Shown: piece by piece, positions 17,395 through 26,697 of the stretch
Layout of the letters: every line of letters starts with the position of its first letter
Position numbering within the stretch: position 1 is the stretch's first letter
Origin: Candidatus Kapaibacterium sp.
GTDB lineage: Bacteria > Bacteroidota > Ignavibacteria > Kapaibacteriales > UBA2268
Length of the DNA: 64,000 nt
Reading direction: 5' to 3'
Assembly: GCA_026418625.1 (NCBI GenBank)
Contig: JAOABA010000012.1
Location: 1 to 64,000, forward strand
Made by a program: the position numbers and the translations under genes
Notes under the pieces: generated by a model
What the model saw: the letters and a program-made list of their open reading frames with translations, nothing else
Databases searched by the model: none
Told to the model about the DNA's origin: nothing

Positions 17395-19230
17395 CTACAT
17401 TTTTCTTTGAATTTCTTTTGCTCCGAATAAGTCTTCCAATAAATTTTCTATTGGATGTTTATTTTCATTAGACTTATTTTTATTTAGAGAGCTTTTAGAC
17501 GTTTTTTCTTTGTTTTCCTTGTTTGACGTTTTTTTCCCTGTTGTCTTAGAAGGTATATTTTCTTTCGGAGCTTCTTCTTCTTCGTGAGTTTCAAATTTGT
17601 CAGGGGGACCGAGTAAAATTTTACACTTTATTTCCGCTCCATAAAATTCGTAAAGTGCACTGATTATTGAAAGTCTCTTTTTTTCTAAATTTTCAAGGGC
17701 AAAATTACTTACTACTTCAAAAATGATTTCAGAATCATAAAAAGTTGGGAGGACAAGGTTCTTGTTTGAAAGCATTGATAAACCGTTGTCTGAATTAGCA
17801 TATTTTTCTAAAAATTCTTCCCAGCCATCACTAATTTTGTCAGCTGAAATAGTATCCAAAATAACATTATTGTCGGATTTTGTTTCTTCTGCATCACTTA
17901 CCTCAAAATCATAAGTGGGCAAATTAATCGATTCTGATTCTTGTTTTTCTATTTCTAATGGTTCGCTGACAACTGCCTTACTATCAGAATCATCAGTCGT
18001 TTTATAGTTTACTTCTTCTTTTCTATCAGTTTTTTTTTCTGCTTCCTTATTGGCTTTAGGTGTGTCTTGTTTTGAAACAGGCAATCCTTTCAAGCTGCGA
18101 ATTTCTTGCAAAAGCTCTGAAATATCGAGGAGTGAGTCAAGTGAAGCCATTTGGACAAGGGCAACTTCGAACTTTATTCTTGGCTGAGGTGCAAATCTGA
18201 TTGATTGTTCGGTGGATGTTATTAAATTCAAGAGCCTTAGCAAGTCTGCTTTAGTAAACTTACTTGCTTCTTCTTCATATTTTTTTAGATAAGCAGTCGA
18301 ACCTTCAATTAATTTGCTTGAATTAGTCAATTTGACGGTCAGTAAGTTTCTGAAATGTTCAACCATACCTCCGAGGCACTCCTGAATGTCATATCCTTTG
18401 TTGACAGCTTCCTTTACAATTTCAAGCATTTCTTCGGGATTATGTTCGTAAATGGCTTTGCTTATTCTAAAGAAGAAATCGAGATCTACAAGGTGTAAAG
18501 CCTCGAGCAAAGTATCATAATTTATTTTATCACCACAAAAGGCTCGAACCTGATCAAAAATACTTTGAGCGTCTCTCATTGAACCATCGGCTTTTTTAGA
18601 AATAGCAATCAAAGACTCCTCGTCAATCTCCATTCCTTCTGATTTTGCTATGAACTCAATGTGTTTTTTTATTGTTTCAAGCTCCATCCTTTTGAATGAA
18701 TGTCTCTGACATCTGCTTAAAATAGTAGCTGGAACTTTATGTGGTTCTGTTGTTGCGAATACGAATAGCAAGTGAGGTGGTGGTTCTTCCAAAGTTTTCA
18801 GCAAAGCATTGAAAGCCGAAGTCGAGAGCATATGGACTTCGTCAATGATATACATTTTGTATTTGCCGTTCACTGGTGGATACTTCGCATTTTCTCGCAA
18901 TTTTCTAACGTCATCTACGCTATTATTTGAGGCACCGTCAATTTCAATAACATCAAGAGAGCGTCCCTCAATAATTGAAATGCAGGAGAGACATTCGTTG
19001 CAAGGTTCAAAATCTTTTGGATTGGAACAATTTAATGCTCTTGCTAATATTCGTGCTGTAGTAGTTTTTCCAACTCCCCGAGGTCCGCTGAAAAGATAAG
19101 CGTGATGAACTCTACCTGTTTGTATTGCATTTTTTAGTGTGACTGTGATATGGCTTTGCCCTACGACATCACCAAACTTTAATGGTCTCCATTTCCTCGC
19201 TGTAACAATAAAATTATTTTCGCTTTGCAT
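17395..19230 (-). CDS. dnaX: DNA polymerase III subunit gamma/tau
   Basis: The 611-residue clamp-loader ATPase loads the sliding clamp on DNA at the replication fork. Walker A is GPRGVGKTTTARILARAL. A zinc module (CSNPKDFEPCNECLSC) follows. Walker B is MYIIDEVHMLSTSAFNALLKTLEEPP, sensor 1 is FVFATTEPHKVPATILSRCQR, and the lid and collar domains follow to about residue 370. The C-terminal ~240 residues are a charged, low-complexity linker and a tau-like domain. No sign of a frameshift product was looked for in detail. It heads a leftward unit with peroxiredoxin and TatD. Confidence 0.93.
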   Translation of the reverse strand: MQSENNFIVTARKWRPLKFGDVVGQSHITVTLKNAIQTGRVHHAYLFSGPRGVGKTTTARILARALNCSNPKDFEPCNECLSCISIIEGRSLDVIEIDGASNNSVDDVRKLRENAKYPPVNGKYKMYIIDEVHMLSTSAFNALLKTLEEPPPHLLFVFATTEPHKVPATILSRCQRHSFKRMELETIKKHIEFIAKSEGMEIDEESLIAISKKADGSMRDAQSIFDQVRAFCGDKINYDTLLEALHLVDLDFFFRISKAIYEHNPEEMLEIVKEAVNKGYDIQECLGGMVEHFRNLLTVKLTNSSKLIEGSTAYLKKYEEEASKFTKADLLRLLNLITSTEQSIRFAPQPRIKFEVALVQMASLDSLLDISELLQEIRSLKGLPVSKQDTPKANKEAEKKTDRKEEVNYKTTDDSDSKAVVSEPLEIEKQESESINLPTYDFEVSDAEETKSDNNVILDTISADKISDGWEEFLEKYANSDNGLSMLSNKNLVLPTFYDSEIIFEVVSNFALENLEKKRLSIISALYEFYGAEIKCKILLGPPDKFETHEEEEAPKENIPSKTTGKKTSNKENKEKTSKSSLNKNKSNENKHPIENLLEDLFGAKEIQRKM

Positions 19231-19403
19231 TCGCTTTCAAATGAAATAATTGTAACTTTTTTTGACTTATTTTGTCAATATCTTAACAGTTTTTTTTAAT
19301 TTCTATTTTAATTTTTTCTAAAAAATTGAATTTAATGTAATAATTTTTTCTTTAAAAAATCTAACACAAATTTATGATAATAAAATTATTTAATAAGATA
19401 TTT

Positions 19404-22220
19404 ATGAAAAAGAGTTTGATAATTTTGCTTCTTGTTTTTAATTTTTCGTTTCTTTTGTCCTATGAAATTCAGGTCTTGGAGCCTGAACAAAAAATTGGGA
19501 GAGATAATCCAATTTTTTCGAACACTCTAATGATTAAATTCAGACAAAATTATTCATTAGAATTTATAAATAATTTTTTAAATAAAATTGAGGCACAAAA
19601 AATTGAAGCTTTTCTTAAGCCTGACAATAGTTTTACGATGAATCCACTTTACATAAATACCCAATCATTAGAAAATCAAAATTTAGAGGAAATAATTCTA
19701 AGAGAAGAGCCGTTACTCAGGTCATATTTTGTTCAATACAATAGCTCAAGAAAGCCGGAAGATATTTGTAAGGAATTGATTTCTTACACTGACATAGTTG
19801 AAGATGCTGAACCTGTTGTGAGTGACGAGTTGCTTGGGATTCCTAATGATGCAATGGCAGGTATGCAAACAATGCTTGGAACTATTAAAGCTTTCGATGC
19901 TTGGGATTATTTTCAGGGTGATTCAAATATTGTAATTGGAATTAGCGATGTAGGAATGTTGCAAGATCATATTGACCTAACCAATTCAATTGCTCCCAAT
20001 TATGCAGATACACCCAACGGAATTGATGATGATGGCAATGGTTTTGTTGATGACTATCGAGGTTGCAATTTAGCTTTTGTTGAGGATAATAGTTCTGCTG
20101 GTAATACATATCATTCTAATGATCACGGAACTAAAGCTGCAGGTATAGCCGGAGCAACATATAACAATCTTATAGGAATTGCTGGTGTTGGAGCAAAATG
20201 CAGAATTTTTCCAATAAAGATTGCACCAAAGAATAGCACAAATCTGTTATATAGTTATCGTTCAATTATTTACGCTGCTCAAAGAGGTTTGAAAGTTCTC
20301 AACTGTAGTTGGGGCAGGAATAAGAGACCTTCGGGGTTTGATATGGACATAATCAACTATGCTGTCAGTCGTGATGTTGCAATTGTCGCTTCCGGAGGAA
20401 ATAACGGCAATTCCGAAATTTTCTATCCTGCGGGGTATGAAGGTGTTCTTGGAGTAGGTGAAGTTGATCAATTTGATAGAATTACAGGGACTTCCAATTA
20501 TGGTTCTCACGTTAGAATAATGGCTCCGGGAACAGGAAATTGGGTAACTGATAATATAATAGATAGTTTCAGCCAGAATTTCGGTGGAACTTCAGCCGCT
20601 GCACCTGTTATTTCTGGTGCTGTAGCTTTCATTAGAGCAAAATATCCATACCTTAACGCTGTCCAAGCACTTGAATTTACAAGACTTTGCGTTGATGATA
20701 TTTCGGGAATAAATACATTTTTCGAAAGAACTATACCGGGGAGAATCAATTTGTTGAAAGCAATTGAAACAGAGCCGTTGAGTCTCTTTACTGCAAAACC
20801 AAAAAATATAATTTTCAAGCATACAGATGGCGAAATCTCGGATAGGTTTAATCCCGGTGATACTGCTGTTTTAATAATTAAAGCAAAGAATTATTTAGGT
20901 GAAGGTAAGAAGGTTGATTTTATGCTTAGCACCGTTGATGATGACTACAATTCTATTCAAATTATTAAAGACAAAGTAAGTATTGATTTGATACAAGCTG
21001 ATTCTGAATTTGAGATAAATTACTTTACTTTCAAAATAAATAAAAGCGAGACAAGAAAAATTTTCTTAAGAGTTGATATAACTAATGAATCAGGGTATAA
21101 AGACTTTTTCCTGATTCCTTTCTATCCTACAAACGAAATTACAACTTTTGAAAATGATGCCTTTAAATTTTCGATGGGAGACCGTGGGACAGTCGGTTTT
21201 GCAGGGAAGAGTCCAAATCTAAAAGGGGAGGGAGTTGTCCTAAAAGGATTAGGAAATCAAATCTGGAATGCGGGTTTCTATGCTACAGTTGGTGCATCAA
21301 AGTCAGTTAGTTCCCTTTGGGGGAATTCCCAAGGCAGTGATTTTGCATCGCTTAAGCCTTTTATGAAACCACAGAAAAATGTTTCAATATTTGATGATTC
21401 TTTTGCCTTTTCTTCTGATAGAATTGGTCTTGAAGTAAATCAGGAAGTGCTTTTGCCCGAAGGCAATTCAACAGTTGCTAAAATATTAGTAACTATTAAG
21501 AACACCAATGACTTCGACATAAATGATTTAGCTGCTGGCTATTATTTTGATTGGGATATAGGACCATCATCCGATAGTAACAAAGTCAGACTATTTACTG
21601 AAGCCATTCCAGAAATACCAAACTCTGAAAACATTACAGCCGAGTTAGTTCAATATGCAAGAGAGATTCCAATTTATTGTGGTTGTGCCTCATATTCCAC
21701 TAATGGAGTAGCACAGGCAGCCGGATTTAAAATGCCTGACACATTCACTTTGGAAAATCAGATTATGGCTTTAAATTCAGGAACTGCTTTCCAATTTCAG
21801 GGCATTAGTGATATCGGAACTGTAGTTGGGATGAAATTTCCCGGCACATTTCCTGCAAAAAGCACAAAGTCATTTGATTTCTTGTTCGGTTGTGCAAGAA
21901 ATATTCAAGAATTAGCCGCTCAATTTAGGAATAAAATATTATCCACAGAGAATTTTTATCCCACTTATGAGAATTTCGTTGAAATTTCACCATTACCTGC
22001 TCGGGATAGAATCAATCTAAAAATAAATTATGACTTATCAGATGATTTTAATATCAAGTTATTTGATTTAACGGGGAATTTATTGGAAAATAATCATTTG
22101 ATTAAGCTAACTGAAAACAAATATTCAATTGATGTTTCAAATCTAAATTCAGGAATTTATTTTATTCAAGTGATGTCAGGAAGCAGGAATTACTTCGATA
22201 AGGTAATTATTTTGAAATAG
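19404..22220 (+). CDS. Secreted subtilisin-family (S8) serine protease with T9SS sorting domain
   Basis: A protein of about 938 residues. A signal peptide (MKKSLIILLLVFNFSFLLS) is followed by a propeptide-like region and an S8 catalytic domain. Triad residues lie in GISDVGMLQDHIDL (Asp, DVG in place of the usual DTG), DHGTKAAGIAG (His) and GTSAAAPVISGAVAF (Ser), with NCSWG and ASGGNNGN around the oxyanion hole. Beta-rich domains follow, and the last ~80 residues (ISPLPARDRINLKI...SGIYFIQVMSGSRNYFDKVIILK) form a T9SS type A sorting domain. ATG at 19404 is preferred because it starts the signal peptide directly. It is monocistronic and divergent from dnaX. Confidence 0.88.
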   Translation: MKKSLIILLLVFNFSFLLSYEIQVLEPEQKIGRDNPIFSNTLMIKFRQNYSLEFINNFLNKIEAQKIEAFLKPDNSFTMNPLYINTQSLENQNLEEIILREEPLLRSYFVQYNSSRKPEDICKELISYTDIVEDAEPVVSDELLGIPNDAMAGMQTMLGTIKAFDAWDYFQGDSNIVIGISDVGMLQDHIDLTNSIAPNYADTPNGIDDDGNGFVDDYRGCNLAFVEDNSSAGNTYHSNDHGTKAAGIAGATYNNLIGIAGVGAKCRIFPIKIAPKNSTNLLYSYRSIIYAAQRGLKVLNCSWGRNKRPSGFDMDIINYAVSRDVAIVASGGNNGNSEIFYPAGYEGVLGVGEVDQFDRITGTSNYGSHVRIMAPGTGNWVTDNIIDSFSQNFGGTSAAAPVISGAVAFIRAKYPYLNAVQALEFTRLCVDDISGINTFFERTIPGRINLLKAIETEPLSLFTAKPKNIIFKHTDGEISDRFNPGDTAVLIIKAKNYLGEGKKVDFMLSTVDDDYNSIQIIKDKVSIDLIQADSEFEINYFTFKINKSETRKIFLRVDITNESGYKDFFLIPFYPTNEITTFENDAFKFSMGDRGTVGFAGKSPNLKGEGVVLKGLGNQIWNAGFYATVGASKSVSSLWGNSQGSDFASLKPFMKPQKNVSIFDDSFAFSSDRIGLEVNQEVLLPEGNSTVAKILVTIKNTNDFDINDLAAGYYFDWDIGPSSDSNKVRLFTEAIPEIPNSENITAELVQYAREIPIYCGCASYSTNGVAQAAGFKMPDTFTLENQIMALNSGTAFQFQGISDIGTVVGMKFPGTFPAKSTKSFDFLFGCARNIQELAAQFRNKILSTENFYPTYENFVEISPLPARDRINLKINYDLSDDFNIKLFDLTGNLLENNHLIKLTENKYSIDVSNLNSGIYFIQVMSGSRNYFDKVIILK

Positions 22221-22247
22221 TAAACCCAAAGATAGCTTAAATACAAA

Positions 22248-22514
22248 TTAGGATGAGTGAAAGACAGCTTGCTCGAGCCTGTCAATTCTTTTTTCGTGTT
22301 CAGCAATAATTTCGAGTCTATCTGCCAGTTTCATAACAGATAAACGAAGCTCACCTATAGCAAGATTAGTTTTAGCTTGATGTTCTTTTAGTTGTGCGAT
22401 GTCTAATTTCATCACATTGATGTCGTTCTTCATCTCATTGATGTCTTTACGCATTCCTCTTTGCTCATCAAGCATATCAGAAAGTATTTCAATTATTCTT
22501 TCATCTGAATTCAT
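22248..22514 (-). CDS. Small coiled-coil protein of unknown function
   Basis: An 88-residue, highly charged protein with heptad-like spacing throughout (MRKDINEMKNDINVMKLDIAQLKEHQAK...LADRLEIIAEHEKRIDRLEQAV). It has no signal peptide or membrane segment. Small coiled-coil proteins of this kind are common in this phylum and often accompany nuclease or toxin-antitoxin genes, but nothing of that sort is next to it. It converges on the subtilisin gene with 27 bp between stop codons. Function unknown. Confidence 0.6.
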   Translation of the reverse strand: MNSDERIIEILSDMLDEQRGMRKDINEMKNDINVMKLDIAQLKEHQAKTNLAIGELRLSVMKLADRLEIIAEHEKRIDRLEQAVFHSS

Positions 22515-22788
22515 TTTATCACCTAATAATATTAATTTAAGATGATAAATTAGTGAAAATATTGCAATATTAAAAGGAGTATCCTAAAGCTTCATTATAA
22601 ATAAAGGATTGAATAGGCAAATTTTGCTATAGGAATTCATTTGATAAAGAAATTTATGTAGGGATAGAATTTATTTTTTAAATAAATCAGCTTTTTACTT
22701 AAAATTAAATTATGATATTTTCAAATTACCAAATATTAAATTTATAAAAATATATCGAATTAATAATGCTGATTTTTTCTCAAAACGA
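22515..22788. other. AT-rich intergenic region, nothing recognised
   Basis: Between the coiled-coil gene and the hairpin that ends the propeller gene I see only AT-rich sequence. There is no repeat copy, RNA gene or credible small ORF. It presumably holds the promoter of the leftward coiled-coil gene. Confidence 0.4.
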
Positions 22789-22833
22789 AATCCCCTTCAC
22801 CATTTAAAATTATCAAAACAAGTGAAGGGGATT
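22789..22833 (-). terminator. Hairpin after the propeller/T9SS gene
   Basis: Arms AATCCCCTTCAC and GTGAAGGGGATT are perfect reverse complements separated by 21 bases, 8 bases past the stop of the leftward gene. Only a short T-rich stretch follows on that strand, so it may terminate or protect the mRNA end. Confidence 0.6.
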
Positions 22834-22840
22834 ATGTGTT

Positions 22841-25474
22841 TTATCTTATAACTAGTATAAGCTTAGTAATAATACCATTCGAAAAATTCAAACGGAGCAA
22901 ATAAATTCCTGATGACTGACTTCTTAGATTAATTATATGTTGATGCTGATTTTCAAGATTAGAATTATTAAACATTAGATCTCCATTTAAGTCATATAAA
23001 TCTAATGACCTTAAATAATCATCAGCAGGGTTCAATTCAATTAACAATGCATCAAGATTATTGTCATAAAATGCTTTGATATTATCATTATCTTTAAATT
23101 CAAAAACAGATATCGAGATATCTATTTTGAAATTGCCCTGACTTTGAACGTTAATTATTTCACCGTTGGTTTGAGTATCTTTGATTCTAATTCTGCAGTT
23201 ATCCGATTTGATATCTGGCACTGACCAGATATAGCTTTGGATGGTAGCATCAAGTTCTGTGCTGATTTCAGTCCAGTTCTCTCCGTTATCGGAAGTAAAA
23301 TATATTTTTATCTTTTGATTATCGCCGGAGAAAGACCAACGGATTTGATATGAACTTCCTGCTTTTATTGTCTCGCCTCCATTTGGCTGAATAATAGTCA
23401 GTTGTGGAGTAGATGACTGATAAATTTCAAACAGATTATCGCTTTCGTCAAAAATATCAGGATTTGTCTGATGACTAACTTTGACCAAGCAATATGTAGA
23501 TGGTGTTTCGGGGATAGTCCAATCAATACCAGAATCATCTGCATTGACGTTTTCCTTGATTAAAATCCAATTTACTCCGCTATTCGTAGAATATTCAATT
23601 TTGACTTTGTCAGCATTTGTGGCATTCCATTGAATTTTGTGAGAATCTCCAACTCTCCAGCGCTCACCACCATTGGGTTGAACTAAAATTATTTTTGGTG
23701 GTTGAGGTTTATATATTTCAAAAGGAGCGTCGCTTTGATCAAATTGGGCTGAATAAGTCTGATGACTAATTTTAACAAGGCAGTTTTTCGAAGGTGTTTC
23801 AGGCACAGTCCAATCAAAATTTGCATCAGAAGCATTTACATTTTCTTTAATTACAATCCAGTTTGTTCCTCCGTTTGTGGAATATTCAATTTTAATTTTT
23901 TCGATATTTGATGAAGCCCATTCAATTTTGTTTTTATCTCCAACCTTCCAAACCTCACCACCATTTGGACTTAAGACCTTGATAAAAGGTTGAGGATCGC
24001 TACCTTTGAAGTTTCCGCTTAAACTATATTTTGCTAAAAATATGTCCGAGCTACCAGCAGAATTTAATTTTTGTGTTTCATTCATTGTGTAGAAATCTGC
24101 TGCTCCGTAAAACCTGCCTGTTGTCTGAATATCGTTATTGTTGCTGATAAAAACACCAGTGGTGTTGTTCAAAAATGTTGTTGTTCCGGAAGTTCCGTGA
24201 CCATTTGCCCAAATAAACTTGCCATCTGAAGAATAATAAGCAACGAAACCATCGGTGGAATTTCCTGTAGCTTTTGGAGTCAGTTCATAAGTTCCATTTT
24301 GTGAGGGATCGAAGTCAGCCTTACCGCTAAAAAAACCTGAAATTGCAATATTATTATCAGATCCCACAGAAATTCGAGTAACTTGATCATCTCCGGTGCT
24401 GCCAATATTAAAAGCCCAGAGAAATGAACCTGATGGGGAGTATTTAGCAAGGAATCCGTCATACATTCCTTTCCAAGTTAATTGAGCCTGCCCATTAGGA
24501 TTAAAATTGACAGTTCCTGTGAAACTACCTGCTAAAATAATATTATCCTTCCCATCTAATTCCATTCCACCGTAAGACAAAAAATCAACACCATTACCAC
24601 CAAACTTAAATGCAAAATTCAATTCATTAAGAAAATCATAAGAAGCTATGAAAAAATCAGATGAGCCAGCGGATGAGAGATTATAAGATTTATCAGTGAC
24701 GTCAAAATCAACTGTATTTTCAAAATTGCCTGAAACAATTATATCTCCAGCGATAGTGGCTCTTATACCAGTTCCTTTGTCGATACCAGTTCCACCAAGA
24801 ATAAAACCTAAATTATAGTCTCCAAGTTCATTGTATGATGCAACAAAAATATCATAATTTTGATTGGTGCTTGTGAAAGTATCTTCGGAATCTTCGCCGT
24901 CTGTGCTGTCCATATCAATTTTGCCGGAGAAAAAGCCTGTTATATAAACATTTGCCAAAATATCAACAAATACATCTGTGGCTTCGTCATCCAAAGGTCC
25001 ACCAAAAGTAACTACCCATTGGAAATCACCGTCATAATTATATTTTGCAAGGAATACATCTTTACCACCTTTGCTTGTTTTGTTGGCAGTTTTAGTAGAA
25101 GGGTCAAAATCAACAGTGTTGCTAAAATAACCAACAATATAATAATTCCCCAAAAAATCAGCAAAAACCCTATTCGTCTCATCATCTCCTAATCCGCCAA
25201 TTGAAAACCCCCACACAAATTGACCATCGCTATTATATTTAACGAGATAAATATCTGTCTTTCCTCTCGAGGCGAAATTTTTTGCTTGTCCATTAGGATT
25301 GAAATTTACAGAATTATTGAAATAACCAGTTACTATTGAGCTACCTTCAAGATCGACCGCTATATCTCTACCGTAATCCTCACTTGTTCCACCAATTTTG
25401 AAAAGATTATTTGAATATAAACTGCTATTGAGAAATAATACCATTATAATCAAAAAAAGGAATCTAATTTTCAT
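22841..25474 (-). CDS. Secreted SBBP-type beta-propeller protein with three Ig-like repeats and T9SS sorting domain
   Basis: A protein of about 877 residues with a signal peptide (MKIRFLFLIIMVLFLNSSLYS). Residues ~20-500 repeat a unit of about 70 residues built on DIYLVKYNSDGQFVWGFSIGG / GNYYIVGYFSNTVDFDPS, the SBBP beta-propeller pattern. Three repeats of about 95 residues follow, each starting PNGGE and containing KIEYSTNGGTNWI and NCLVKISHQT, resembling fungal Kre9/Knh1-type Ig-like modules. The end is a T9SS type A sorting domain (LDLYDLNGDLMF...SGIYLLRLNFSNGIITKLILVI). ATG at 25474, preceded by AGGGGTG, is preferred. Likely a cell-surface or secreted protein. Ligand unknown. Confidence 0.8.
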   Translation of the reverse strand: MKIRFLFLIIMVLFLNSSLYSNNLFKIGGTSEDYGRDIAVDLEGSSIVTGYFNNSVNFNPNGQAKNFASRGKTDIYLVKYNSDGQFVWGFSIGGLGDDETNRVFADFLGNYYIVGYFSNTVDFDPSTKTANKTSKGGKDVFLAKYNYDGDFQWVVTFGGPLDDEATDVFVDILANVYITGFFSGKIDMDSTDGEDSEDTFTSTNQNYDIFVASYNELGDYNLGFILGGTGIDKGTGIRATIAGDIIVSGNFENTVDFDVTDKSYNLSSAGSSDFFIASYDFLNELNFAFKFGGNGVDFLSYGGMELDGKDNIILAGSFTGTVNFNPNGQAQLTWKGMYDGFLAKYSPSGSFLWAFNIGSTGDDQVTRISVGSDNNIAISGFFSGKADFDPSQNGTYELTPKATGNSTDGFVAYYSSDGKFIWANGHGTSGTTTFLNNTTGVFISNNNDIQTTGRFYGAADFYTMNETQKLNSAGSSDIFLAKYSLSGNFKGSDPQPFIKVLSPNGGEVWKVGDKNKIEWASSNIEKIKIEYSTNGGTNWIVIKENVNASDANFDWTVPETPSKNCLVKISHQTYSAQFDQSDAPFEIYKPQPPKIILVQPNGGERWRVGDSHKIQWNATNADKVKIEYSTNSGVNWILIKENVNADDSGIDWTIPETPSTYCLVKVSHQTNPDIFDESDNLFEIYQSSTPQLTIIQPNGGETIKAGSSYQIRWSFSGDNQKIKIYFTSDNGENWTEISTELDATIQSYIWSVPDIKSDNCRIRIKDTQTNGEIINVQSQGNFKIDISISVFEFKDNDNIKAFYDNNLDALLIELNPADDYLRSLDLYDLNGDLMFNNSNLENQHQHIINLRSQSSGIYLLRLNFSNGIITKLILVIR

Positions 25475-25578
25475 AAGCACCCCTAATAGTTTTTATATTT
25501 TTAATACTATGGAAAAAAACTGTTTATTTTTCAGATAAAACATCGTCAAAATAATTGATTAATTAATCAAAAACAAAT

Positions 25579-26016
25579 TTACTGAGGATTTTGCAAATTA
25601 AACATCCATTGAATACCATATTTATCTATGCAGCTGCCGTAATAAGCATTCCAGAAAGTATCCTGCAAATCCATTGTTATTGTGCCACCCTCTGATAGTG
25701 ATTTGAATAATTTAATTGCCTCTTCCTTATTTTCAGGTTCAATAAAAATATGTGTATTATTTCCCTGAACAAATGGAAAGCCCATTGATTCAGGGACATC
25801 ACTACCCATCAAAGAAAAATTATCAGTGATTGGCAGTTCTATGTGCATCACGAGATTTTTTTCATTTTCGGGGACAGGAGGCATTCCTTCCATTGCGGGA
25901 ACATCTCCGAAACGAAAGATACCATCTTTGAATTCACCTCCAAAAATGCTGCGGTAGAACATAAACGCTTCTTCGGTCTTTCCTGCGAAATTTAAATAAT
26001 TACATATTCTTTTCAT
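25579..26016 (-). CDS. VOC-family (PhnB-like glyoxalase-fold) protein
   Basis: A 145-residue protein of the vicinal-oxygen-chelate fold. It begins MKRICNYLNFAGKTEEAFMFYRSIFGGEF, the common start of PhnB-like members, and has NLVMHIELPITDNFSLMGSDVP, HIFIEPENKEEAIKLFKSLSEGGTI and FWNAYYGSCIDKYGIQWMFNL, the last matching the family's D-x-(F/Y)-G-x-x-W motif. These proteins are mostly of unknown substrate, and metal ligands are often incomplete. It stands alone and is likely cytosolic. Confidence 0.82.
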   Translation of the reverse strand: MKRICNYLNFAGKTEEAFMFYRSIFGGEFKDGIFRFGDVPAMEGMPPVPENEKNLVMHIELPITDNFSLMGSDVPESMGFPFVQGNNTHIFIEPENKEEAIKLFKSLSEGGTITMDLQDTFWNAYYGSCIDKYGIQWMFNLQNPQ

Positions 26017-26250
26017 AAAATCCTCATTTAAAAAGAAAAATTAGTCAACCCTAAATTACAAAATATTTCTGCTTGAATATCTTGTATTTAAATTTTCTCT
26101 AAAATTAAATTAACACTTAACATTTGAAAATGTTAGAATGACTATAAAGTTGATATAGTAGTATCTTTTATTAGATATTGAGAACAAACAGGGATGTTTG
26201 TCTTACTAAAAACAAATTCACTTTATCAGACACCTGCTTTCGAGTTTTCT

Positions 26251-26446
26251 TAAAAACAAAAAAAAATAGCTATTAGTCACTCTGAACGGAGTGAAGAGTC
26301 CATTACATTTCAATTATTTATGAAAAATGGATTCTTCGCCTTCAGCCCAGAAAGACTGGTTTTTACATATACTCATACTCTGCGAACTCTACTTATTCCT
26401 TTGCGGGCTCTGCGAGAAAAAAAGTTCACGCAAAGATCGCAGAGAG
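26251..26446 (+). repeat. Dispersed repeat, forward copy (left arm of an inverted pair)
   Basis: The block runs from TAAAAACAAAAAAAAATAGC, through GTCACTCTGAACGGAGTGAA and CTTTGCGGGCTCTGCGAGAA, to GATCGCAGAGAGA. A near-identical copy lies inverted at 29226-29421, so the two enclose the T9SS gene at 26698-28812. Repeat fragments continue to about 26585. Confidence 0.75.
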
Positions 26447-26697
26447 ATATAACTTTTATATCAACGAAATTAGACTATCCGCAGAGAACGCAGAGCTTTA
26501 AAATTAGATTTAATTTTAATGACTTAAATGATATGGATCCTTCGCCTTTGGCTCAGAAAGACTGGTTTTACACAACCTCCTATCAGTAGTTCAAGCATTC
26601 CTTCTTAAAAAAAAAATAAAATTATTGAAATTTTTTTGAGACTTTTTTACTTTTTATGTGTTTAATATAAAATAGATTGCAAAAATTAAGAAAGTTT

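Noticed and set aside
26320-26589. Open frame of 89 codons in the 26.3-kb repeat block
   Set aside because: Same repeat family as at 7.3 kb. The frame is not conserved between copies and simply follows the repeat.
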